From Psychromonas sp. CD1 (GTDB taxonomy: Bacteria > Pseudomonadota > Gammaproteobacteria > Enterobacterales > Psychromonadaceae): DNA of 64,000 bases. Below, one piece after another: positions 56,539 to 64,000 of this stretch; position 1 is the stretch's first letter; each line of letters begins with the position of its first letter. Both the position numbers and the translations under genes were made by a program. The notes beneath the pieces are model-generated. The model saw only the letters and a program-made list of their open reading frames with translations. It did no database searches and was not told the DNA's origin. The stretch spans positions 1-64,000 of the forward strand of contig NZ_NDFH01000002.1 of assembly GCF_002239585.1 (NCBI RefSeq), read 5' to 3'.

Positions 56539-59500
56539 ATGATGGATCCATTCTTACCGTTGGTTACCTACATGCCTAAGATCACTGCACACGATATATC
56601 TACTAGTTTTGGCCGTAATATTATTGAAAGAGGCACTCTTTATTTTAAAGAATGCAGAGTATTATCTTGTGAGTTTGACGAAACAAATCATAAACTCAGT
56701 GGCAGTGTAAAAGGCAGAGCAGAAACACCTTATCAAACTAGTGCGAGTATAAACGTCTCGAATAAAGGTGGGTTTATCATTCAAAGTAATTGTACTTGTC
56801 CGGTGGGATGGAACTGTAAACATGCTGTCGCACTATTACTTGCTTATCAAGCAGACACGCCTAATTACAATATAGAAAACAGTTATAAAACTTGGTTTGA
56901 AACCTTGCAAGGGCAGTTACATAAGAAGAAAGAAAATACAATTCATAGTGCTTATCAAGGCTATTTCCGTCTTTCTTTTATTAAAACTGCTTATGATCAT
57001 GGTTTACAATATATTCAAGTTGAATATGGATCTTTGCGTTTCCTTAAAGGTGAAAACATCAGTGTTTTTGTTGAAAAAGATCTGATTTCTATTGTTAATA
57101 ATGAATCGTGGATGGAAAGTTATAAATGGGTTAAGACTGAAGATATTAATATTTTACAGTTATTGTTAGCAAAAGAAGGACGCGTGCCAAAGTTGCTTAA
57201 AACGACGTTACATACTGAGAATGATCAGTTGGCATTGCAAAAAATATTAGCAACAGGGCGTTGTTTTTGGAATGAATTTAGTTTGATTTTACACCCTTCT
57301 GAATCACGAGACTTGGCATTAGATTGGCATGATGATGAAGATTTTAAACAGCTTAATGTGAGTTTGGATGGTATTGATAACTGGTTGTTATTACCAACGC
57401 CAGAGCCGTTTTATATTGATACCGACAGTGGTAATGTCGGTCTTATCCAAAGTTCTTTTGGTCGTGAATGGATATTATCATTCTTACAAACGCCACCCTT
57501 AGCAAAAGAGCAATGTCAGCATTTCACCCAAGAAGTCTCATTACTTTTCCCCCAAAATGTACTTGCCAATCCCATCTACTATCCAACACGAGACATCTCA
57601 TCCCCATTACGAGTAGTTTTATCCTTGAATGAGAAAAGAATAAAAGGTGAATTACTTTTTGTGGCTCGTTTATGTTTTCATTATGCAGAGTTACAACTTG
57701 ATCCGATAGTTATTGAAACCCCGAAGCGTACTCAATTTATGTTTAATGATGAAATAATTAATATTAAACGAGATATTGAAGGTGAAACGTTAGCTATCTA
57801 TGAATTTGAACAGTTGTGCTTATTAGACATTAGTATGTATGATCCGAAGCAAATTAAAACGTCTCATTTGTCAGGTATTTTAGCCCCTGAGCTCGGAGGA
57901 TCTCAACAGTTTCAATGGTTATCTTTGTTAACTGCCCATAAAGCGCGTTTAGAAGTTTTGAATTGGGAATTTGATATTGCGGCGGATCTTGCTTTAAGTA
58001 GTGAAAAAATTGAGAGTATTGACATCGCTGTCGAAGATCAAGGTAATTGGTTTGATTTAGGTGTTTCAATTGAGGTTGAAGGTAAACGTATTGAACTTTT
58101 ACCCTTATTATTAGAGTGGTTGCGTAATAATGAAAATTGGCGCCAAAATGATTTTGATATTCTTTTGGTGCAAGGCAACTCGCGTCCGTTGCGTGTTAAG
58201 CGTAGTTCAATTCAACCTATTTTATCTATTTTACAAGAACTGGGTGAAGTTCATAATGAGTCGATTAAACTACCTAAAAGCCATGCCGCATTACTCGCTC
58301 AACTTCCGGATATTAATAATTGGATTGGTGGTGAGCACATTCAAGCATTGGCCAGCAAATTAACATCTTTTAAAGGAATACAAGAGGTGCAGGTGCCGAG
58401 TTCACTCTGTGCTACATTACGTGATTATCAACTACATGGTTTAAATTGGTTACTTTTTTTAAATGAATATGGATTTTCAGGTGTATTAGCAGATGATATG
58501 GGCTTGGGTAAAACAGTACAAACATTAGCCTATCTGTTATATAAAAAAGAACAAAAAATGAGTTCTGCTCCTGCCTTAGTAATATGCCCTACGTCTTTGA
58601 TTGGGAATTGGCTGAGTGAAACGAAGAAGTTCACCCCGACGATTAAAGTTTTAGTTTTGCATGGCGTAGAAAGGCATCAACATTTTGATACTCTTACCGA
58701 ATATGATTTGGTGATCACCACTTATCCGCTTATTGGTCGTGATTTTAAGCATCTTAAAGAAATTGTTTTCTCAGATCTTATCTTGGATGAAGCTCAGACA
58801 ATTAAAAATCCATTAGCTAAAATGACAAAAAGTATTAAGCAATTGAATGCTAAATGTAGATTATGTTTAACCGGTACTCCAATGGAGAATCATTTAGGGG
58901 AATTGTGGTCTTTGTTTGACTTTTTAATGCCTGGTTTCTTGGGTAATTACAGTACATTTAATCGTGTTTATCGAAAAGGTATTGAAGGCGAGGGAAATCA
59001 GCAGATACAAAGTTGGTTAATACAAAAAACCCAACCTTTTTTATTGCGTCGAACGAAAGATGAAGTTGCCAAAGAATTACCTGAAAAAACCGAAATTATA
59101 CATAAAATAATATTACCGAATGATCAACGAACTTTATATGAAAGCATTCGTATTACGATGGAAGCTAAAGTTCGTGATTTACTAAAAGAAAAAGGGATGG
59201 CTCGTAGTCGTATTGAGTTTTTAGATGCGCTATTAAAATTACGACAAGCGTGTTGTGATCCTCGTTTAGTTAAGCTAGAGCATGCTAAAGAAGTAAAAAG
59301 CTCTGCTAAATTAGATTTTTTAATGCATATGTTATTAGAAATGGTAGAAGAAGGGCGTCGTATTTTAATATTTTCTCAATTTGCAACTATGCTAACTTTA
59401 ATAGAAGAAGAATTGATCGCTAAGAATATAGATTTTGTGAAATTAACGGGGCAAACTCGAGATCGCAGTACCATTATAGATCGCTTTCAAAGTGGTGAAG

Positions 59501-59814
59501 TACCTATCTTTTTGATCTCTTTAAAAGCCGGTGGAGTAGGCTTAAATCTAACTGCCGCTGATACGGTTATTCATTATGATCCATGGTGGAATCCTGCGGT
59601 AGAGAATCAGGCAACGGATAGGGCTTATCGTATTGGCCAAGATAAACCTGTTTTTGTGTATAAATTGATTTGTGAGCAAACGGTTGAAGAGCGCGTATTG
59701 GCGTTACAAGCGCGTAAACAGAAACTGGCTGACAGCGTGTATGGTAAAGATCAACATGCTAAGTACGCACCAGATAATAGTGATGCTTTACTAAAATTAT
59801 TTGAGCGTTATTAA
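56539..59814 (+). CDS. SNF2-family helicase with SWIM zinc finger
   Basis: 1,091 residues. An N-terminal SWIM finger CxC...CxH is formed by Cys85, Cys87, Cys93 and His95. A long middle region of unknown fold precedes the two-lobe SNF2 ATPase: ADDMGLGKTVQT (motif I), LILDEAQTIKN (motif II, DEAQ in place of DEAH), TGTPMENHL (III), and helicase-C with SLKAGGVGLNLTAADTVIHYDPWWNPAVENQATDRAYRIGQ. It would remodel protein-DNA or nucleic-acid complexes. Start uncertain: ATG 56539 and 56572 both lack a good ribosome binding site. Confidence 0.92.
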   Translation: MMDPFLPLVTYMPKITAHDISTSFGRNIIERGTLYFKECRVLSCEFDETNHKLSGSVKGRAETPYQTSASINVSNKGGFIIQSNCTCPVGWNCKHAVALLLAYQADTPNYNIENSYKTWFETLQGQLHKKKENTIHSAYQGYFRLSFIKTAYDHGLQYIQVEYGSLRFLKGENISVFVEKDLISIVNNESWMESYKWVKTEDINILQLLLAKEGRVPKLLKTTLHTENDQLALQKILATGRCFWNEFSLILHPSESRDLALDWHDDEDFKQLNVSLDGIDNWLLLPTPEPFYIDTDSGNVGLIQSSFGREWILSFLQTPPLAKEQCQHFTQEVSLLFPQNVLANPIYYPTRDISSPLRVVLSLNEKRIKGELLFVARLCFHYAELQLDPIVIETPKRTQFMFNDEIINIKRDIEGETLAIYEFEQLCLLDISMYDPKQIKTSHLSGILAPELGGSQQFQWLSLLTAHKARLEVLNWEFDIAADLALSSEKIESIDIAVEDQGNWFDLGVSIEVEGKRIELLPLLLEWLRNNENWRQNDFDILLVQGNSRPLRVKRSSIQPILSILQELGEVHNESIKLPKSHAALLAQLPDINNWIGGEHIQALASKLTSFKGIQEVQVPSSLCATLRDYQLHGLNWLLFLNEYGFSGVLADDMGLGKTVQTLAYLLYKKEQKMSSAPALVICPTSLIGNWLSETKKFTPTIKVLVLHGVERHQHFDTLTEYDLVITTYPLIGRDFKHLKEIVFSDLILDEAQTIKNPLAKMTKSIKQLNAKCRLCLTGTPMENHLGELWSLFDFLMPGFLGNYSTFNRVYRKGIEGEGNQQIQSWLIQKTQPFLLRRTKDEVAKELPEKTEIIHKIILPNDQRTLYESIRITMEAKVRDLLKEKGMARSRIEFLDALLKLRQACCDPRLVKLEHAKEVKSSAKLDFLMHMLLEMVEEGRRILIFSQFATMLTLIEEELIAKNIDFVKLTGQTRDRSTIIDRFQSGEVPIFLISLKAGGVGLNLTAADTVIHYDPWWNPAVENQATDRAYRIGQDKPVFVYKLICEQTVEERVLALQARKQKLADSVYGKDQHAKYAPDNSDALLKLFERY

Positions 59815-59994
59815 AGATAATTGTTATCTAAAAATCAAGTGTGAAGTATTAACAATTTCGTTGTAATAAAGGAGTACCTAAAAGAGATATATGGAGATTA
59901 TATTAAATATAATCTCCATTCATGTAACCATCTCATTAAATACATTGATAGCAATGAGGTGGTATTCTAAATGTTATATGACGGAGGATAGAGT

Positions 59995-62190
59995 ATGCAT
60001 TCGAAATCTACTTTAGAAAAAGCCAATCATTCTTTCCGTTTCTCTGCTCTTATTATCCGAGCGATTAGGCGCTTTAGCCGTACCTCCGTATCGATAGAAG
60101 GAGAGGAAAATCTACGCAGTGCTCCCACTATTTTTGTTGTTAATCATTTTACGCGTTTAGAGACTGGGTTATTACCGCAAATATTATATAGCTACAATGA
60201 GCAAATGGTGCATTCACTTGCAGATAGTGCTTTATTTGAGGGTAAATTCGCTCAATATTTAGAATCAATCGGCGCTTTTCCGGTTAATTTGCCCGGACGA
60301 GATGAAAAAATCATTGCGGAATTGATGCGAGGCTCTTATAACTGGATAATTTTTCCAGAAGGAGCAATGATAAAAAACAAAAAAGTTGTTGGAAAAAGGT
60401 GCTTTCAATTAGAGTTAAGTGGCAACATACGAGCACCACATACAGGGGCTGCTATTTTGGCCTTAAAGTGCTATTTAATCAAAAAAGAATATAAGAAAGC
60501 ATTATCGGAAAACAATATAGAATTGGTACGTTTTTATGAAAAAACGTACCAATTAAATGGTACACATGATCTTGCACCTTTAGATTTATGCATTATCCCT
60601 GTTAATATCACTTATTATCCTTTGCGCCCAGGTAAAAATCTATTGGCAACTGGGGTAAGTTTATTGATTAAAGATCTTTCACCTAAATTAGAAGAAGAGT
60701 TATTAGTTGAGGGCAAAATATTATTTAATAAAGATAGTGACATATCAATAACTTTTGGCAAAGCTATTGATTTACAAGATTTCAGTAAATCATATCGGCG
60801 TATTTTTGATTATTTGCTACCCTTTTTATCTCCTAGTATGCGTATTAATTGTTTAATAAAATTAATGGGGTCGCGTTTGACCCAACTTTTTATGGGCCGA
60901 ATTTATCGACGATTATCCATTAACATGGATCATATTATTGCAACTCAGTTACGGTTTGTACCGTTAGCGGGGATTAATGAATTTATTTTTAAACAACAAA
61001 TATATTTGGCTTGTATTATTATAAAATCGCGTGATCAGCGCCATTTACACCATAGTTTAAACAATCATATTATTAATTTGATTGTGAAATCGTCCTATCA
61101 GCCTTACGATAATTTTATGGCGTTAGCTTTAAAAGAAAAAGTGATATCGATAAAAGATAAGCGTATTTTTGTACATCCTGAAGTGCTTTTTTCTGGGGCG
61201 CCTTTTCATAGCATGCGCATTGATAATATTATTGCAGTATTATTAAATGAATTTGAAGTCATGAAGCATTCTGTCGCTCTGATCAAAAAAATTAGTCGTT
61301 ATTCTGAAAAAAAACTTGTTAAGGAAATTGCGCGAGTGACGCAACAACGAGATCTTAGAATTTACGAGCAAGAAAGGCAATGTTATACACGACAAGAAGC
61401 GTTAAAAAGGAAGGATATTGGGAAACCTCGTTTTTTAATGGGTGATAAAAAAAAATTAGGCATTGTTTTAGCACATGGTTTTTTAGCCTCTCCGGGCGAA
61501 GTATTAATGCTTGCACAAGCGTTAAATAAATTGGGGTATGGTGTTTATATAGTGCGTTTAATTGGTCATGGCACGCACCCTGAAGCGTTACAAGGCATTA
61601 CAGTTGCAGACTGGCGTTTGTCTTATCAGCGCGCTTATTCTATTGTAAGTTGTCACCATGATAAAGTGCTATTGACTGGGTTTTCTGCGGGGGCATTATT
61701 GGCTTTACTGCAAGCAGCCCAAGGCGATGAAAATCTATTTGCTACGGTGCTGGTGAATCCAGCATTGAATTTATGCAAAAAAAGTGCTTATTTTTTACCT
61801 TTTTTTGAACGTTGGGACCAAACGATGCAATATTTATCTTTACCCGCGGGTAAGGTGAATTATATTGAAAATAAAACCCAATATAAAGAAACAAACTATA
61901 CAAAAATGTATATTTCTGGACTGAGCTGTTTAATTCAATTACAAGATCTTTGTGTTGAAGCTTTACCCCAAATAAAAACACCTTTATTTGTAATTCAATC
62001 GGATAGGGATCCTATTGTTGATGTAAGTGGCGCTCAAAAAATAATCAAAAATGTCGCTTCATTACATAAACAATTGTTATGTATAAAAAGTACAGAGCAT
62101 CATATTATTCGCACGGATAATGGTGAATTTATTGCAAAATTAATGCATAAGTTTATTCAAAATCTACAAAATAAATCGGTAGTGGATTGA
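59995..62190 (+). CDS. Fused PlsC-like acyltransferase and alpha/beta hydrolase
   Basis: 731 residues, GGAGG upstream. The N-terminal part resembles glycerolipid acyltransferases: VVNHFTRLE carries the HX4D box as His51...Glu56, and IFPEGAMIKNK is the second block. After a ~200-residue helical middle, an alpha/beta hydrolase begins at about residue 480 (LGIVLAHGFLASPGEVLMLAQAL), with nucleophile Ser564 in GFSAG, an Asp in SDRDPIVD and His in TEHH. It may acylate a lipid and hydrolyse an ester, but no substrate is known to me. Unlinked to obvious lipid genes. Confidence 0.75.
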   Translation: MHSKSTLEKANHSFRFSALIIRAIRRFSRTSVSIEGEENLRSAPTIFVVNHFTRLETGLLPQILYSYNEQMVHSLADSALFEGKFAQYLESIGAFPVNLPGRDEKIIAELMRGSYNWIIFPEGAMIKNKKVVGKRCFQLELSGNIRAPHTGAAILALKCYLIKKEYKKALSENNIELVRFYEKTYQLNGTHDLAPLDLCIIPVNITYYPLRPGKNLLATGVSLLIKDLSPKLEEELLVEGKILFNKDSDISITFGKAIDLQDFSKSYRRIFDYLLPFLSPSMRINCLIKLMGSRLTQLFMGRIYRRLSINMDHIIATQLRFVPLAGINEFIFKQQIYLACIIIKSRDQRHLHHSLNNHIINLIVKSSYQPYDNFMALALKEKVISIKDKRIFVHPEVLFSGAPFHSMRIDNIIAVLLNEFEVMKHSVALIKKISRYSEKKLVKEIARVTQQRDLRIYEQERQCYTRQEALKRKDIGKPRFLMGDKKKLGIVLAHGFLASPGEVLMLAQALNKLGYGVYIVRLIGHGTHPEALQGITVADWRLSYQRAYSIVSCHHDKVLLTGFSAGALLALLQAAQGDENLFATVLVNPALNLCKKSAYFLPFFERWDQTMQYLSLPAGKVNYIENKTQYKETNYTKMYISGLSCLIQLQDLCVEALPQIKTPLFVIQSDRDPIVDVSGAQKIIKNVASLHKQLLCIKSTEHHIIRTDNGEFIAKLMHKFIQNLQNKSVVD

Positions 62191-62370
62191 GTTGCTGAAT
62201 ATAAAACTTCGGTATATTAAGGGCAATATCGCAACGTATTGATATCTTGTTGTTAAATCATGGGCGGTGTTATTTTAAAGGATACCTAAAGAGTGATGGC
62301 GTTAATTCAGTAGAAGAATATTAATTTCCTGGTCAATTAACGTCATCATTTTTTATATTAAAGAAAACCT

Positions 62371-63063
62371 TTATTTGATACTGCTTATCTCTTTTTCTGT
62401 TAAATAACGCCATTCACCTAGTGCGAGTTTGCTATCTAGCTCAATGTCGCCAATCTTCTCTCTATGTAGCTCTATTACTAAATTTCCAACCGCCGCAAAC
62501 ATCCGTTTTACTTGATGGTATTTACCTTCGGCAATGCTTAATATAACCTCAGTTGAAGACAAAATCTCCAATTCTGCAGGTAAACAAGGCAGTGGTTCAC
62601 TTTTAAGTTGAACGCCTGTTTTGAAAAGTGCGATCGCATCTTCACTAATAGGAGCATCGAGTCCCACTCTATAACGTTTAATGCATTTATTACGTGGGCT
62701 AGTAATTTTATGCGACCATTTCCCGTCATCGGTGATTAATGTAAGACCCGTTGTATCTTCATCTAAACGGCCAGCAATAAAGAGTTGTTCTTTTTTATCG
62801 GCTTCAATGAGGTTAAATAAACTAGGTAATTGCTCATCTACATTCGAGCAAATATAATGCTCGGGTTTATTGAGCATGATATAACGTGGCCCTCTGATTG
62901 AAATGGCTTTGCCATCAAAAAATATTTGCGCGTTTTTCTTGGGTTTATAAGCGCAACTACGGATGATTTTATCATCACAAGTAATACGGCCTTGGCTAAT
63001 GACTTTTTTAGCTTGGCTACGAGTGAGGGTGGTTGACTCACAAATGGTTTTATCTAAGCGCAT
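62371..63063 (-). CDS. rsuA: 16S rRNA pseudouridine-516 synthase
   Basis: 230 residues, one fewer than E. coli RsuA. N-terminal S4 domain (TTLTRSQAKKVISQGRITCDDK), then the pseudouridine synthase core with catalytic Asp101 in GRLDEDTTGL and EGKYHQVKRMFAAVGN. It overlaps the tmcA end by 10 bp. Confidence 0.93.
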   Translation of the reverse strand: MRLDKTICESTTLTRSQAKKVISQGRITCDDKIIRSCAYKPKKNAQIFFDGKAISIRGPRYIMLNKPEHYICSNVDEQLPSLFNLIEADKKEQLFIAGRLDEDTTGLTLITDDGKWSHKITSPRNKCIKRYRVGLDAPISEDAIALFKTGVQLKSEPLPCLPAELEILSSTEVILSIAEGKYHQVKRMFAAVGNLVIELHREKIGDIELDSKLALGEWRYLTEKEISSIK

Positions 63064-64000
63064 GATATTTCTTCTATTAATTGTTTAATGGTAGTACGTA
63101 ACGTAAATTGAGCTTGTTGCTTTCCTTGCATATGGCAGTGAAGACAAATTTCAGCCCAACTTTTATTTTGGATGATTTTTTGTATTGTAAGCTTTTGTTG
63201 CGCTTTATCCAACACACATAACGAATTGTTAAAAATAAGTGCAATTAAAGATTGCTCAACAAACTCATAAGGTAACTTGCCATTAATATAACTATTGAGC
63301 GAGACCAGATCTTGTGGTGCCGTTTGTTTTTTTAGATGCACCTCTTTGAGTAGATGAACAATTAAGGAACTATCAAGTTGCTGTAAATGACGAGTTATTT
63401 GAGTGCTCAATTGTTGATGGAATGGTTGTTGAATCTTTAGATGTAATTGTTGTGCGCGAACGGAAAGAGGGAGGTTTACGATAAAAGAGTGCGTCGCACT
63501 GCTTTTGTCTTGGGTCATGCCGATACGTAATGTACTAAAGCCTAAGCTTTGCCAAAAAGGCAGTAATTGTTTTGTGGCTCCAAAAGAAGCACAGAGATGA
63601 TCCATATTATGTTGTATGGCCCAATGTTTTATTTTTTGTAAAAAAATATGTCCTAAACCTTGCCCTTGGAGGGTCGGATGAATTGCAATTCGTTGAATTC
63701 GCGCATAGCGATGCTCTGCTGCATTTATTTGAGCGCAGTGAAAAGTTAGAGATTGAGCGACTAAATGACCTTTAATTCGCCGTTTCCCTAAATAGATATC
63801 TTCACATAACGCCGCGCTTAGCTCGCCTTCATTGTTAATTATGGCGACACCGAGCAGTTGTTTTTGTTGGCAAAGAAGCAAAATAGATAATTGTGGGTTA
63901 TTAAGTAGTTGCTCTAAATCAGAAGGTTTAGTTTGGTAGTGTGCAATGACTAAAAGTGAGAATAAAGTGGTTAGTAAAGATGCATCCTGAACTAATTCTA
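63054..64000 (-). CDS. tmcA: tRNA(Met) cytidine acetyltransferase, C-terminal part (cut by window edge)
   Basis: The frame is open from the window end through 63054, about 315 codons; the start lies outside. The visible part contains the GNAT domain (RIQRIAIHPTLQGQGLGHIFL, FWQSLGFSTLRIG), preceded by LVIAHYQTKPSDLEQLL typical of TmcA, and the C-terminal tail. The ATPase part is beyond the window. TmcA makes N4-acetylcytidine at the wobble position of elongator tRNA-Met. Overlaps rsuA by 10 bp. Confidence 0.85.
   Translation of the reverse strand, partial: ELVQDASLLTTLFSLLVIAHYQTKPSDLEQLLNNPQLSILLLCQQKQLLGVAIINNEGELSAALCEDIYLGKRRIKGHLVAQSLTFHCAQINAAEHRYARIQRIAIHPTLQGQGLGHIFLQKIKHWAIQHNMDHLCASFGATKQLLPFWQSLGFSTLRIGMTQDKSSATHSFIVNLPLSVRAQQLHLKIQQPFHQQLSTQITRHLQQLDSSLIVHLLKEVHLKKQTAPQDLVSLNSYINGKLPYEFVEQSLIALIFNNSLCVLDKAQQKLTIQKIIQNKSWAEICLHCHMQGKQQAQFTLRTTIKQLIEEISCA

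Overview
The window reads as chromosomal DNA of a low-GC marine gammaproteobacterium. The conserved blocks dprA-smg-topA zinc finger-purE-tsaC, def-fmt-rsmB-trkA-trkH, gmk-rpoZ, hslR-hslO-pckA and a gsp operon near lexA match the Vibrio/Shewanella/Psychromonas side of the class. The AT-rich codon use, the uronate genes and the many sugar PTS genes fit Psychromonas best; this genus call is inference. No tRNA, rRNA or CRISPR array was seen.

Layout. 0-2.5 kb: glycyl-radical enzyme YjjI and its activase YjjW. 2.6-6.9 kb: a ketodeoxygluconate (uronate/alginate/pectin) module with regulator kdgR divergent from kduD, then kdgK, eda and a YhcH-family gene; a KdgR-like operator lies between kdgR and kduD. 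7.0-11.3 kb: a large permease followed by an ScsB/DsbD-type disulfide reductase. 11.4-16.1 kb (minus): DUF3820, tsaC, purE, zinc-finger protein, smg, dprA and a LysM protein. 16.3-22 kb (plus): def, fmt, rsmB, trkA, trkH. 22-28.6 kb: fbp, a small zinc-finger-like protein, a HAD phosphatase, nirB-nirD and a 5'-truncated nirC. 28.7-34.8 kb (minus): Ca/Na antiporter, rpoZ, gmk, a phosphoribosyltransferase, pckA, hslO, hslR. 35.1-44.7 kb: a type II secretion operon. 44.7-45.8 kb: a DUF3465 lipoprotein and lexA with an SOS box. 46-48.2 kb: nested insertion sequences. 48.3-55.8 kb: two fructose-family PTS clusters around an AraC regulator, with a shortened alpha-mannosidase. 56.5-64 kb: SNF2 helicase, an acyltransferase-hydrolase fusion, rsuA and the 3' part of tmcA.

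The strongest pattern is local gene decay. The T2SS operon carries three separate lesions: a perfect 58-bp tandem duplication that frameshifts gspD, a deletion fusing the start of gspJ to gspK, and a deletion removing the C-terminal half of gspL, all of gspM and the start of gspN. nirC lacks its first ~60 codons and the alpha-mannosidase lacks roughly its C-terminal half. A GNAT gene is cut by an insertion sequence. The 5' end of dprA is duplicated in a way that separates its ATG from its ribosome binding site. The assembly should be checked, but if real these point to a strain that has lost extracellular protein secretion.

The most novel-looking non-coding signal is the 750-bp gap at 55.8-56.5 kb, which holds a diverged 30-bp element twice, each copy leading straight into a long closing stem that ends in a T-run, followed by a conventional terminator. 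A nested palindrome overlapping the pckA ribosome binding site is a second regulatory candidate.
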